The notes beneath the pieces are model-generated. The model made no database searches. It was not told the origin of the DNA and worked only from the letters and a program-made list of their open reading frames with translations. A stretch of 64,000 nt of DNA from Pseudovirgaria hyperparasitica. Its lineage: Eukaryota > Ascomycota > Dothideomycetes > Acrospermales > Acrospermaceae. Location of the stretch: the NCBI RefSeq assembly GCF_010093815.1, contig NW_022985558.1, forward strand, positions 523,038-587,037, read 5' to 3'. Positions 44,581-56,276 of this stretch are shown here, in pieces; position 1 is the first letter of the stretch, and the number at the start of each line of letters is the position of its first letter. The translations under genes were made by a program, and so were the position numbers.

Positions 44581-46456
44581 ATGATAATGAGCAGCCAGGT
44601 CGCAAACGACGAAGAAGCTTGCGCAGCCCCTTCTCCTTCAATCCCTCACAATGCATTACCACATATGAACACCCCAAACAAAGAGGCGGAACCGAACGAT
44701 GCGCCTCATTCAATCTTCTCGACAACCCAAAAGCGCTGGATAGCCTCTCTGGCATCATTCGGGGCGATGTTCTCAACTCTTAGTAGTTATGTATACTTCC
44801 CGGCGCTCGTACCCATGGCATCGGATTTTGACGTTTCTGTGACACTCATCAATCTCACAGTAACGTCATACCTGATAGTAGCCGGCGTCGCACCGGCATT
44901 CATGGGGGACATTGCTGACCAGCGTGGACGACGACCGGCCTATTTATTGATGTACATGCTCGTGGTCGTGGCCAACCTCGGTATTGCACTTGTCAAGAAC
45001 TATCCTGGTCTCTTCGTCCTCCGAATGATCCAGAGTGCTGGCGCTTCTGGGAGTTACGGTGCAGCATATGGGGTGATCGCGGATGTTACGACGCTGGAGG
45101 AGAGGGGAGGCTATGTTGGTATCATCATTTTCTTGTGAGTTCGCATCCCGATTTAGGGTCACAATCACTGAATGACGAAGCACCAACGCCGCACCAAGCT
45201 TTGGGCCTGTGATTGCTGGTGCGCTGACTCAGACTCTCGGGTGGCGCTCGATTTTTTGGATGCTCTTGATTTTGACGGGCCTATACCTCTTGATGACTGC
45301 GCTCTTTCTTCCGGAGACCCATAGAAAAATCGTGGGTAATGGTAGTATCCGGCCAACAGGCATCCATCGCAGTGTATTCGACTGCTTTACTCGCAGACAT
45401 CATCGAGGTGAGGCTGCGGCGGCCTCGCGAGATTGCCATGTGCCGAATCCACTGACATGCATACCCTTGCTCTTCCGCAAAGGTAATCTTACAGTGATCC
45501 TGGTAGGCTCCATTTACTATACAGTGAAGATGGTCCTACAGGCATCGCTTGCAGTCCAGTGTATCGAGGTTTATGACCTTGACTACCTTCAAGCAGGCTT
45601 GATATATCTGCCCTCTGCTATGGGCGGAGCAATTTCGTCCTATGGAACTGGTGAGACTGAACGTCTTCATTGTGGCCCTTTAGCTTACAGTCAGGCCGCC
45701 TCCTAGATTATCGGATAAAGAGCTTTACTGCTACGTCCTCTGTTGTTGGTAGCCCTTCGCATTGCGAAGGAGTCTCTCTTGGTGATACTGAGGTCGAAGA
45801 CAGCAGAGTTTCGATGGCCGATGGACATCCTCGCGAATCTGACTCTCCTAGTACTTCCGGAAAGCATGCTCCATCAAGTAAACGCAAGAACAATGATAGT
45901 CCCGGGAATGATATATCTGATTTCCCTATCGAAGAAGCACGATTCACTATGGAGAATTCGCTGATTCTCATTAGCGTTGCATCAACAGTAGGATACGGTG
46001 TCAGCCTGATGATGAGAGCTGTAAGTATATCGTTGCATCGCAAGCCATTCACTTCTGACTTAACCTCTAAGCATATAGCTGTACCATTAGTAATGCAGTT
46101 TTTGACTGGAGCGGCAACATCAAGTCTCTTCACGGTATGTCTCGCAGGCCCATAGTAGATGCGCTCGAAAACTCTGACCACGGCAGATGTGCTGCACAAT
46201 TCTCACAGATCTCAACCCAGACAGACCAGCGACAGTTCAGGCCTCTTACAACCTTATACGGTGTATTGGTGCTGGAGCTGGTATCGCGTCACAGCAGCCA
46301 CTCCTCGATGCCGTAGGATCTGGTTGGTGTTTTGCCATCTATGCTGTGCTCTTATTGCTGGGAGCGCCCCTAGTATGGGTGCTCAAGACTCATGGAATGA
46401 GTTGGCGAAAGGCTGAGAAGATACGCAGAAGTGTGCGTCTTGGGTGTAGGCAATAG
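44581..46456 (+). CDS. MFS transporter, DHA1 (drug:H+ antiporter) type
   Basis: Five exons: 44581-45134, 45181-45650, 45695-46020, 46072-46134 and 46187-46456; 560 residues. Twelve membrane segments are expected: segments start at WIASLASFGAMFSTLSSYVY; the motif-A loop GDIADQRGRRPAY lies between helices 2 and 3; GSYGAAYGVIADVT is in helix 5. A long hydrophilic loop joins the two halves and a second one (Ser/Lys/Asp-rich, about 375-425) interrupts the second half. DHA1 carriers export drugs or metabolites, or move polyamines and organic acids, across the plasma membrane. Two introns (1 and 3) need unusual AAG acceptors to keep frame. A start at the second ATG (44587) is equally possible. Confidence 0.85.
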
Positions 46457-46789
46457 AAACCGGTGCGGGTCAGATACCTTATATACGTGAATGTCAAGGC
46501 CATATGCGATGAGTCGGTAATGATGAGAATCGAAATAACTTTACGTTCATACACAGCTGCTTTGCATATATCGTCGAAATGCGCCTTATAATGTATAGGT
46601 AATCTATGCCCGTGGCTGGAGTTGCAGTACTTGAAGTTTCCTTGGGTGGGGCTATCCGGATGGGATCCGGATGGATCCATCCATTTCCAACCTACCCTGC
46701 CGGCTACATCATAGCCCTCTACATTCTTGGAACATTTCTCTCGACAGCAGTCAGCACACAATGCTGCTGGGCTCCTATTCCTCCTTGCC
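46457..46789. promoter_or_regulatory. Tandem spacer between MFS gene and PTC6
   Basis: 333 bp holding the MFS 3' end and the PTC6 promoter. A local imperfect palindrome GGATCCGGATGGATCC is seen at 46662-46677. Confidence 0.4.
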
Positions 46790-48592
46790 ATGCCAAATTT
46801 CCTCCGCCATCTCCCTCCCTGTTCCAATGTGCGAGGGAGCCAGCTTGTCGGCCGGCCGAGCTTGCAGAGCCCAGCCATACGAAGCTTCCATGACTACTTC
46901 ATAACGCATATACCATCTTCGTCGATGCACCCTGATTCTCGGACAAGAGCTGGACCACATCACAAACTTCCACGAGACAAGTCTGTACCACACAATGCAG
47001 AGGACAAAGGGCGATTACCGGCTGCGATGGTGGGGGCTTCTCGTGAGATGACAGTCGTCCGAATACCAATACGAAGCGCGAAACATCACTTCGGGGCATC
47101 ACTGAGCAGAGGCACGCGGCCATACAATGAGGATGCCTTCCAAGCGGGGACTATTGAGATACCGGCCTTCGCTAGGCGGCGTCCAATGTCACTGACCCGT
47201 AGCAGTAAAGATTCTGAAGTGGCGGCAGGATCCGTAAGAGAAGGTGGGGATCCGCAAGTGTTCTACTTTGGTGTCTTTGATGGGCATGGCGGAAGCGAGT
47301 GCAGCAATTGGCTCAGAGAGCAATTGCATCTCTACGTGGAAGAAGGAGCTGGCCTCTTCGAACTCGAGAGCACACTTAATTTGAAAGACAAGCAGGACAG
47401 AATGTATGGCTGGCTAGGCGTGGAAAAGGCTTCCAAAAGCCGATCGGAAGAGCCCCGAGGTGCTGACGTTGTAGACTTTGGGAAGGGAGGGGTCAAGCCT
47501 AGCTCCACCGAAGTAAAAGAGCCCAAGTCCAATGCGAATGAGGAGCCACCAGAAACAAACGCAAGTTTCGTACAATCGGACAACATACAGAATGCGGAAG
47601 AGCTAGAAAAGCAGCTTGTCCATCAGTGGAAGGAGTTGGTGGGAGGGTACTACAGGCGTTTCAAGCCAGAGTTCTTCTCAGAAGTTGTCGGCGGCCAGGG
47701 GCACACGCTGTCAGCCGGCGCTGAGGAAAGAAGACAACCGCGACGATCAAGTTTACACGACGACCAAGAGCATGGTCTTGGTCTTGAGACTGTCCTCGAA
47801 TATGCTTTCTTGAAAGCTGACTACGACTTCGTGTCGGCACAAGCCGCCAAGAAAGATGAGAAAGAAGATTCTGTAGCTGCGGACCGGGCGATCAATGCTG
47901 ACGATGTTTTGCACAATCCTTTTGCCGCTCCAAAGAATATAGGAGGTCCCCAGCGCTTCAGAGGAGGTAGTACATGCAGCATTGCACTCGTTTCGACGCC
48001 CACCCCGTCCCCCTTCTGGCACCCGGCTTCTCCATCAACAATTATCACTGCTCATTGTGGTGATACGCGGATCTTACTCTGCTCAACATCTACGGGACAG
48101 CCAGTACCTCTCACAACGAATCACCATCCTTCGGACCCGCATGAAGCGGCAAGAATGCGTCGTTACGCAGCAACGTTTGTGACTGACTCCTTTGGCGAGG
48201 AACGAGTCTCCGGATTAGCAAACACTCGAGCCTTTGGCGACATTGCATCAAAGCGTATAGGTGTATCAGCTGAACCAGAGGTCCGACGTATCGAAGTCGC
48301 GCCGGCGGAATACTCTTTCATGGTGCTCATGTCTGATGGTGTATCTGGTCAGCTTGAAGACCAGGAGGTCCTAGATATAGTAAAGGAGGCTAAAACCCCA
48401 GAGCAAGGTGCGAGAGATGTAGTCACCTTTGCCACTGCTATCACGAATGACGCAGACAATGCTACCTGTCTCGTCGTTCGGCTCGGCGGATGGGAGAGGA
48501 GGAGTGAAGGGGGCTTAGGCAGCATGGGGACGAAAGAGATGCGGGACTGGAAGAAGACTGAGGCCGAGAGTCCTAGGGGACGTAGAGGCTAA
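46790..48592 (+). CDS. ptc6: PP2C-type protein phosphatase, mitochondrial PTC6-like
   Basis: One exon, 600 residues. The first ATG in frame (46790) gives an Arg-rich N-terminus lacking acids (MPNFLRHLPP...RSFHDYF), a likely mitochondrial targeting signal. PP2C motifs: GTRPYNEDAF (Asp115), FYFGVFDGHGGS (Asp164), RGGSTCSIAL, TAHCGDTRILLC, GLANTRAFGDIASKRIG, VLMSDGVSGQLED and NDADNATCLVVRL, together the metal-binding aspartates of the family. A charged insertion of roughly 190 residues separates DGHGG from GGSTC. In yeast, Ptc6/Aup1 acts in the mitochondrial matrix on pyruvate dehydrogenase and is needed for some forms of mitophagy; the same role is inferred here. Confidence 0.88.
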   Translation: MPNFLRHLPPCSNVRGSQLVGRPSLQSPAIRSFHDYFITHIPSSSMHPDSRTRAGPHHKLPRDKSVPHNAEDKGRLPAAMVGASREMTVVRIPIRSAKHHFGASLSRGTRPYNEDAFQAGTIEIPAFARRRPMSLTRSSKDSEVAAGSVREGGDPQVFYFGVFDGHGGSECSNWLREQLHLYVEEGAGLFELESTLNLKDKQDRMYGWLGVEKASKSRSEEPRGADVVDFGKGGVKPSSTEVKEPKSNANEEPPETNASFVQSDNIQNAEELEKQLVHQWKELVGGYYRRFKPEFFSEVVGGQGHTLSAGAEERRQPRRSSLHDDQEHGLGLETVLEYAFLKADYDFVSAQAAKKDEKEDSVAADRAINADDVLHNPFAAPKNIGGPQRFRGGSTCSIALVSTPTPSPFWHPASPSTIITAHCGDTRILLCSTSTGQPVPLTTNHHPSDPHEAARMRRYAATFVTDSFGEERVSGLANTRAFGDIASKRIGVSAEPEVRRIEVAPAEYSFMVLMSDGVSGQLEDQEVLDIVKEAKTPEQGARDVVTFATAITNDADNATCLVVRLGGWERRSEGGLGSMGTKEMRDWKKTEAESPRGRRG

Positions 48593-49373
48593 TAGAACAT
48601 GGGGTTGAAGCGTGTATTGCAAGCGTATCTACAGCAGCAACATCATGCTGAGGGATGTTGTTTCGCTACATTTCAGAGCGAGCGTCTAGCCCTGGTATTC
48701 ACACATTATTATTCTTAGACATGGCTTTGGAGCTTTGAGGAATGGAAGGCACTGGCAGCATTAATTCTTGACAGACACTCCTATGACAACAGAATACGGT
48801 CGTATACACTATTTTATCAGCAGCCAAAGCCTCTGACATTCTAATAGCGCTTTTCCATCCCCTAGGCAAAATAAACACTTTCCATGTTACTCACTGACTG
48901 GGTGGGGCTAAGAAAAGGAGTGCTACGGCGGGGTTTAGCGAGCGAATAGGGGCGCGTGCCTTGTCCTTTGGCGGTCTGTGCCTGTGTTTTGATGGCTCCT
49001 ACGCCGCCCGCAACAGGGCGAGGAAGTTACTGGTCTTTCATATGTTTGATGGGCTTTTGCCGCTTGCATCAGCTTCCTTGTTTTAATTCTTTCATTCACA
49101 CGATTCTGGCTGTACCGTTTACTACTTGGTCTCAATCCTCCAGATCCTTCTTGCGCCTCGATTCTTGCTGCTGAACACAAAGTTCACGTGTCAGGGCTTT
49201 TCGACCTCTATCCTTCGACACGGTTCCTCCGCTACAATTTCACTCACTCCCCCACCACACCACAGCCCTGCGCATTCGCCCACCAAATTTCTACAGGGCT
49301 CTACTAACTCGAATATACCGTCTCGCGCCAATCGTCTTCAACCTAGACTCTGCTATACTCGTTGCTCCACAAC
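48593..49373. promoter_or_regulatory. Tandem spacer upstream of KAP95
   Basis: 781 bp between PTC6 and KAP95. CT-rich leader sequence (CTCACTCCCCCACCACACC) lies shortly before the KAP95 ATG. No gene seen. Confidence 0.4.
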
Positions 49374-52351
49374 ATGGACGTCAACCAGGTGCTAGAGGGG
49401 ACTCTGTCTCCAGGTAAGGAGGCCTCCTCAAACAAGCACTTGAGACGATCAAGCCGCCAGAACTGACCTCACCCAGATGACAGCGTGCGCCAGAGCTCAG
49501 AGGCACAGCTCACACAAGCCGCGGAGGCCGATTTTGTACGTACTTGCCTACACCGTCTTTACTATGATACCGAGCTCGAGTGTGAGCTGACGATCCGACA
49601 TAGTCCGGATATCTGGTCACATTAGGGAAAGAGCTTGCAAATGAAGCTACATCCTCTCAAGTCCGCATGGCGGCCGCCCTAGCTCTTAAAAATAGTTTCT
49701 CAGCTCGCGACTTTGCTCGGTTACGCCAGGTCCAAGAACGATGGCTTACGCAAGTAGACGGAGCTGTCAAGCAAGAGATGAGAAGCTTGTCGCTCAAGAC
49801 TCTTTCTGGAAATGACAATAGAGTCGGCTCGGCCACAGCACAGTTTATTGCGTCGATCGCAACCATAGACATGCCTAGGGGACAATGGGACGAGCTCATG
49901 CCGGCTCTTATGGCCATGTGCCAAGAGGCCTCGCCAGTGCACTCTAAACAGGCCGCTCTGACTGCAATCGGATACATTTGTGACGTTGAAGACGCTGCAC
50001 TCAGGGAGAACCTTACCCAACACTCAAATTCAATTCTCACATGTGTAGTCACAGGAGCGCGCAAAGAAGAACCCAGCCAAGAGGTGCGGTATGCGGCTGT
50101 ATCCGCCCTTAGTGACTCTTTGGAATTCATCCGCAACAATTTCGAAGCAGAGGGCGAGCGTAACTTTATTATGCAAGTGGTCTGTGAAGCTACACAAGCA
50201 TCGGATGCACGAGTACAAGCAGCCTCGTATGGCTGTCTTAACCGTATCATGGGCATGTACTATGATAAGATGCGCCTCTATATGGAGAAGGCCCTCTTTG
50301 GACTTACGATAATGGGTATGAAGAATGATGACGAAGACGTCGCAAAGCTTGCAATAGAGTTTTGGTGTACCGTCTGTGAGGAGGAGATTGCAATCGAGGA
50401 TGACAACGCTCAAGTACGTCTGCTCGTTCCCGGATAAAATCTATACAGCTGACAGTCATTAGGCACAGTCCGAAGGCTCGACGGAGCTGCGCGCATACTT
50501 CAACTTCGCCCGTGTTGCAACCCACGAGATTGTCCCCGTTCTCCTTGAGCTCCTCGCGAAACAGGACGAGGACGCAACCGATGACGAATACAACACCGCG
50601 AGAGCCGCCTACCAATGTCTGCAGCTCTTCGCAAGTGCTGTTGGCTCACAAGTCGTCCCTCCTGTACTACAATTCGTCGAGAAGCATCTCAGATCCGAAG
50701 ATTGGCATTACCGCGATGCCGCTGTGTCTGCGTTTGGTGCTATCATGGAAGGCCCGGAGGAGTCTATGCTGATGCCACTCGTCAAGCAGGCTCTTCCTGT
50801 CCTGATTGCAATGATGGACGATCCTGTACTCCAGGTCAAGGACTCAGCTGCTTATGCCCTCGGTCGTATCTGCGAGGTTTGCTCTGATGCAATCGACCCA
50901 TCCACGCACCTGACGCCGTTGATCTCATCTCTGTTTCAAGGTCTCTCGAGTAATCCTAGAATGGCCTCCTCATGCTGCTGGGCTTTGATGAACCTCGCTG
51001 AACGGTTCGCTGGCGATGCTCCTGCGGAGACCAACGAACTTTCACAGCATTTCCAGGCTAGCGTGAGCCACATCCTCCAGGTCACTGAACGATCTGATGC
51101 CGACAACCACCTTCGTACTGCTGCATACGAAGTTCTGAACGCATTCGTGACGAATGCGGCTAACGATGTCATCAACCTCGTTGGAAACTTGTCTGGCGTT
51201 ATACTCGAGCGCTTGGAAAAGACTATTGCTCTTCAACAACAGGTCGTTAGCGTCGAAGACAAGATTACTCTGGAAGAAATGCAAACGAGCTTGGCTAGCG
51301 TGGTCATAAGCATTATTGGCCGCTTGGAAGCTGAGATCAAGCCTCTAGCAGATCGCATCATGCAAGTCCTCCTTCAACTTCTACAAGCCGTTGGTGGAAA
51401 AACGGCCGTCCCAGAGACAGTTTTCACGGCAATCGGCTCTTTAGCCAATGCACTCGAAGATGACTTCATCAAGTACATGGAGGCATTCACGCCCTACCTC
51501 TACAATGCGCTTGGTAACCTCGAGGAGCCTGGTCTATGCTCTATCGCCATCGGCTTGGTCAGTGACATCAGTCGTTCTATGAACGAGAAGGTCCAGCCAT
51601 ACTGTGATTCCTTTATGAACTATCTTCTGCAAGATCTACAGGTAAATCACCAAAGCTTCTTTTAGATAATCCGCAGCTGACTCGAGACAGAGTGCAAATC
51701 TAGGTAATCAGTTCAAGCCCGCCATTCTTCAATGCTTTGGAGATATCGCACAGGCCATCGGACCTGCATTTGAGAGCTACTTCACGGTGGTCGCCCAAGT
51801 GCTGCAGCAAGCCCAAGGCGTCAAGATCAATTCTGAAGCAACATTCGATCTCATCGACTACATTGAGAGTCTTCGTGAAGGCATTATGGACGCTTGGGAC
51901 GGTGCTATTGTGGCACTCAAAATAGGTGGCAAGCAGGAGCTTCTCATGCCATTCATCGAGTCGATCATCGAGTTTCTGAAGCAGGTCCACCAAGACCCAA
52001 GCAGAGCAGAGCCGTTGATGCGCTCCGCTATGGGTGTCATTGGGTGAGTCGCTCACCTTTCATCAATCCTGGGCCACTCTAACGTTTCATAGCGATCTTG
52101 CTGATGCCTTTCCTAATGGTGAGATTAATGAAGTCTTCCGCCAGGAGTTCCTTACGGAGATGGCGCGTGAGACACGTGCGAACCACAGCTTTTCGCCACG
52201 CACAAAAGACACCGCTCGCTGGGCACGCGAACAGATCAAACGCCAAGTCGGTATGCAAACCAATATTTCCTTTGAAGATTATCAGTATTATCTGCACCAG
52301 CCGGCAATGCATCGACGCAATAGTTATGAGTGCAACGACATGTACAGCTGA
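49374..52351 (+). CDS. kap95: Importin subunit beta-1 (Kap95)
   Basis: Six exons: 49374-49413, 49477-49535, 49604-50413, 50463-51641, 51691-52043 and 52093-52351; 899 residues. Importin beta carries importin-alpha/cargo complexes through nuclear pores and is released by Ran-GTP. The protein is HEAT repeats throughout, starting MDVNQVLEGTLSPDDSVRQS with the Ran-binding N-terminal repeats, and containing DWHYRDAAVSAFGAIMEGPE, VKDSAAYALGRICE and RMASSCCWALMNLAERFA. Introns are 49-68 bp GT-AG. The C-terminus is uncertain: reading on after KRQVG gives 33 more residues to a TGA at 52351, but GTATGC (52251) and TACAG (52347) could be spliced to give a different 24-residue tail ending at 52421. Confidence 0.93.
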
Positions 52352-52421
52352 ACGGCGTAAGAGTATCGCACATCAACACCCGTCGCACTCCTCATCCTTT
52401 CATTCCTCCTACTATTCATAA

Positions 52422-53848
52422 TCAAGCTCTCACTAATAATACTATTCCAGGTGGAACATCTGGTCAGATGACTACTTAAAGTAGTATCATTATCAACAGC
52501 CCCCATTCCAACCCCCTGAAGATGTCGCGCTTGGTCAAAATCAGTCGCTCTACTATCGGCGGGATTTCTGCTTGACCCTCTTGCTGACTCTGCACTTGGC
52601 AGAATCTCAAGCTCAGACACAAGGAGAGGAACCCGTCGACGATGGCCATCACCATTGAGGAGGCAACGGGTCATTCGACTCGGACGTAGTGCGCCCCAAC
52701 TGGCATCAGCACAGACGTTCCTTGGAACTGGAACCACTACGTCTTCACTTTGGCTCGTCAAATCCCTGATCACCCTATCCCGACACCACGACCCCTAGCA
52801 TCTCATCATTCGTCCAACACGAACTCCAAACCAATCGCATCCTTACGTATCTACATCCCTCACCACACGCCCCCATCGAATCATGTAGCCCCACGGTCAT
52901 GTAAAGACGGCACCAACCCAGCCGCAAATATCCACTCGAACATAGTCCTAGTCTTCCACAAAATGATTCCCAATCTTGTCAGCATCCCCCCATTATCACT
53001 CGTCCATACATTTCAACGGCACAGAATCTCTTCTCTTGTTCCAACCTTGAACTCAGCTCAAGGCAGCTTATCTGGAGGGTGAATAGAAAGCATCGGTGGA
53101 ATAACGTTTCTCGCGTTATATTCATCGCTGCAACTTCGTTTCTTAGAACTGTATGCTATCATCGACGTGGTTGGAGCTTTATTGGAGCAGGAAACTGAAC
53201 CTTGCGAATCTGATTCGTACACAGTTAGATCGAGTTATAGTAGATAATCGATTGTTTTGCTTATAATACTGATATCCTGTGCTTCGAGCGTGCAAATGCG
53301 AAGAGTAGAAACACTATTCAAGCATGCGCGAATTGTGACAGCGGAACGGGTCAATAACCTTCTCATGCACTCCCATGATTATCGACGTGTCACTAAAAAC
53401 TTTACTTTCACATGCAGCTCCCCTTTCTTTCTTAGCATTTATTGATTCATTATGATGAGCGTGAATGAGTTGTTTGGGCATGGAATAGACGGTACTGACG
53501 TGGATAGAAATGGCATGTAGCTCAGGCAGATTGACTTATCTTCTATAATAAATAGGTAGAGCTGATGCACGTATTCTATTGTCTAATTAAACAGATTCCA
53601 TCGTTTCTTGAATTACAGAACACGTCGTTGAGGACAGCTTAAACCATGGCCTGTTCCTCTCTCACTCTCTCTCATATGTGCGCATGCTCATGTATGGGGC
53701 GCGGCCCTCTACGTCTGTTACTGTATGTCTGACACTATTCCCTTCTACAGTAATGCGCTGTATTGCTCCGAAAAAACAATACTCAATCGTGCCGCCGGTA
53801 TGCTGTGACAATGTAAAATAGTACTGACAAGTTCGTCTGGGGCTCAAG
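52422..53848. other. Convergent intergenic region
   Basis: 1.4 kb between the 3' ends of KAP95 and the OSGIN-like gene. Open frames are short and unlike proteins. Confidence 0.45.
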
Positions 53849-55575
53849 TCACCAGCTTGAACACCGTCTCGATCCCTGTCGCGTGGGGCTAGTCGCTCTT
53901 GACTTCGCCCTGGGAAGCGTCCGTCGATCGATGTGAAGGTCACGATGATCTTCCAAGACGACGCCGCCACCGCCATCTGAGTCTGAGGATTCAGCAAGCG
54001 AGTTTTGATCACTGCAATTCGAGCTAGGGATACCATGGGGCGAAACGTTCTTCCCCAAGGAGCGAGTCGATCTTTCTCGTGCATGCTTTTGCGTTGCAGG
54101 GTTTTGTATGCTATGTCGGCGCTCGGAAACGATTGAATGCTCCCTGATTAAGTTGGCGGCAGTATGTACGCAGGAACCAAACGCGTGTCGTATTAGGGTA
54201 TCACCTGCAAGACTGCCGATGATGAAGACACCTGGTGCGACTTGGAAGTTCTTTTCCACTTTTTGACGCAGGGTCCTCGTTGAAACGACCGGGTTTACAG
54301 GGCTCGTGGCTTCGCCAACGACTTCCTTGAGCAAGGATGGTTGGAGGTAAGCTAGGCTGCCTCTTCTCCCGACAACATATCGCAATTCTCCGATTGTCCG
54401 GTCACTAATAGTACCGTTTGCGCATTGAATCTGGATGGTGGCTGTGTTTTCCTGAACATTGACGCTTTTAATGCTTCCATTTGGATAGCCCTCGTATGTC
54501 GTTGACCAATCACGGTTGCCAAGAGAAGATTTCGATTTCCTTCTCATCATAGGTCGTTGTTTGGAAGTGTTTGTCGGGGACTGTTTGCAAGCAAGTTTCA
54601 TCTTCTTGTAAATACCAGCATACTCCGGATATGCCTGATGGTGACATCCTCTCAACGGCGAAGGTCGTGTGTCTGGTGCCCATTTGAAGATATGTATGAT
54701 CTGACGGGTTTCGCTGGCTGATATGATAGCATCGGCAGCGGAGAAGCCCGAGCCAACCACAAGTAATGGTTCGGATTTGGTACGCAAGTTCGCAAGTTCT
54801 GCTAGTGGGGGTTGTGGCGCAATGTTCATCGAGAAGGTTCCCGAACCCAGAACAAGATGCTTACAGCGCATGTTGTGAGAGGCAATCATGAAACCGTCTC
54901 TGGTCCTGGATATGCCCGAGACCTGTTGCGAGTTGAATATGGAGTCTGATATACCAACCGCTGTGGGGTAAGCGCTCAGATAATCCGCAACCTCTCTACG
55001 AGATGGTCGTACAAAATCAGGCATTGGCTGGCCATGCGCCCGCTCCCAGTGGTCTGCGAATGTCAAGCCAGGCAAGGAAAGCATCTCTGCGTAGCTCAGA
55101 GTCCCAATATCCCAGCTGGCTGAGACAGCGTTTTCCTGCCATTGCCCGCCAGGAGCTGCAGTGTTTCCCAGGACAATATGAGGCACAGCCTTCTGTGGCT
55201 CGTACTTCCAGCAAACGCATGACGGCGGGTTTAGCTCTGTATCTGCATTGGGTCGAAGTAGGGTATCTAGGAGGGTGTTTATAGGAAGCGCTTGAGTGGA
55301 GTAGCGGAGAGAAGACGAAAAATGGTCGTACAGATCCGGCGTTACGTCAAGGAGGGTTCGGCTTCTGGATAGCTTCGCGTCTAGCAATGGGTCTGGATGG
55401 CCACCGGCGTAGTAGGGAATGTTTCCATGTAGTATGTACGACAATATCAGCGCCGCGGGCCCATTGCCTAGTCCACGAGGTTAGATTGCTATCCTAAGAA
55501 CAGCAGGCATGGCGCAGCGTTACCTATGATCACCGTATCGATGTATCTGGGTATTGAGGGAGCCATTGAAGGCAT
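53849..55575 (-). CDS. OSGIN/FMO-like FAD-dependent oxidoreductase
   Basis: Two exons, 55524-55575 and 53849-55467, with a 56-bp intron; 556 residues. The intron falls inside the dinucleotide-binding motif, and splicing gives DTVIIGNGPAALILSY, a GxGxxA/G FAD site near the N-terminus. Later marks: NTAAPGGQW (about 119-127), a second Rossmann motif LLVVGSGFSAADAI (about 252-265) for NAD(P), and FIIGSLAGDTLIRHAFGSC near the end of the core. This plan matches OSGIN1/OKL38-like proteins related to flavin monooxygenases. The C-terminal ~90 residues are Ser/Arg-rich and disordered. Substrate unknown. The two ATGs at MPSMAPSIPRY leave the exact start open by three residues. Confidence 0.85.
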
Positions 55576-56276
55576 GCATGAATGCGCGAATGGAGGTCCA
55601 TGGTAGAAGAAGTCAGAGTGAAGCCGGCGATTGACATAGTAATCAGAGTCGATTTGTCAGACTGATTGAAAGTGGATTTTCATGGGCGCCGTTCAAGAAG
55701 ACTAATACCGTCCATTTCCGGTAGTAGGGGTGGACTCAGTGAAGTGGGGTAGGGTGACAAGAAGCGTGGTAACTCAGCGGTAATGATAATGGTAACGGTA
55801 CCGCAGACCCTTTTCTGTATTATTGCCGAAACTTTGCAAGTCGACCGAGACACACGACGTCATCTATAGAACGAGCCGTCTTCAGGTACTGTACTTTGCC
55901 ATAGACTACTTCATCCATGCTAACGATTCGACCGCTCGGCATAAATATAAAGCAGATGGTAGCGTTGTCTGCACTTCCGGTTCGCAAAACCTCCCTTGCT
56001 TGGAAATCACATCTTCATCGGATGGTTGGAATATCGCTGATTGGCCATGTTTGATGCCGTATGGTACAATATCACCATGGGTATGCTGACATGCAGGGGC
56101 GCTTCTGCATTCCTTTCTAAGCTGCTGCAATTGGCGTATATAGTGATCTGACGTGCTAAACATCATTCATATGCGTCTATTTGATCATATGCTAGATATC
56201 GCGGTCAAATGGAAAGCTGAATCCTCGCATCCCTCGCTGCGTTGCACTTGTACAATAATACATTACCACAAACACG
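55576..56276. other. Intergenic spacer between two minus-strand genes
   Basis: Holds the promoter of the OSGIN-like gene and the 3' end of the BTB gene. Nothing else seen. Confidence 0.4.
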
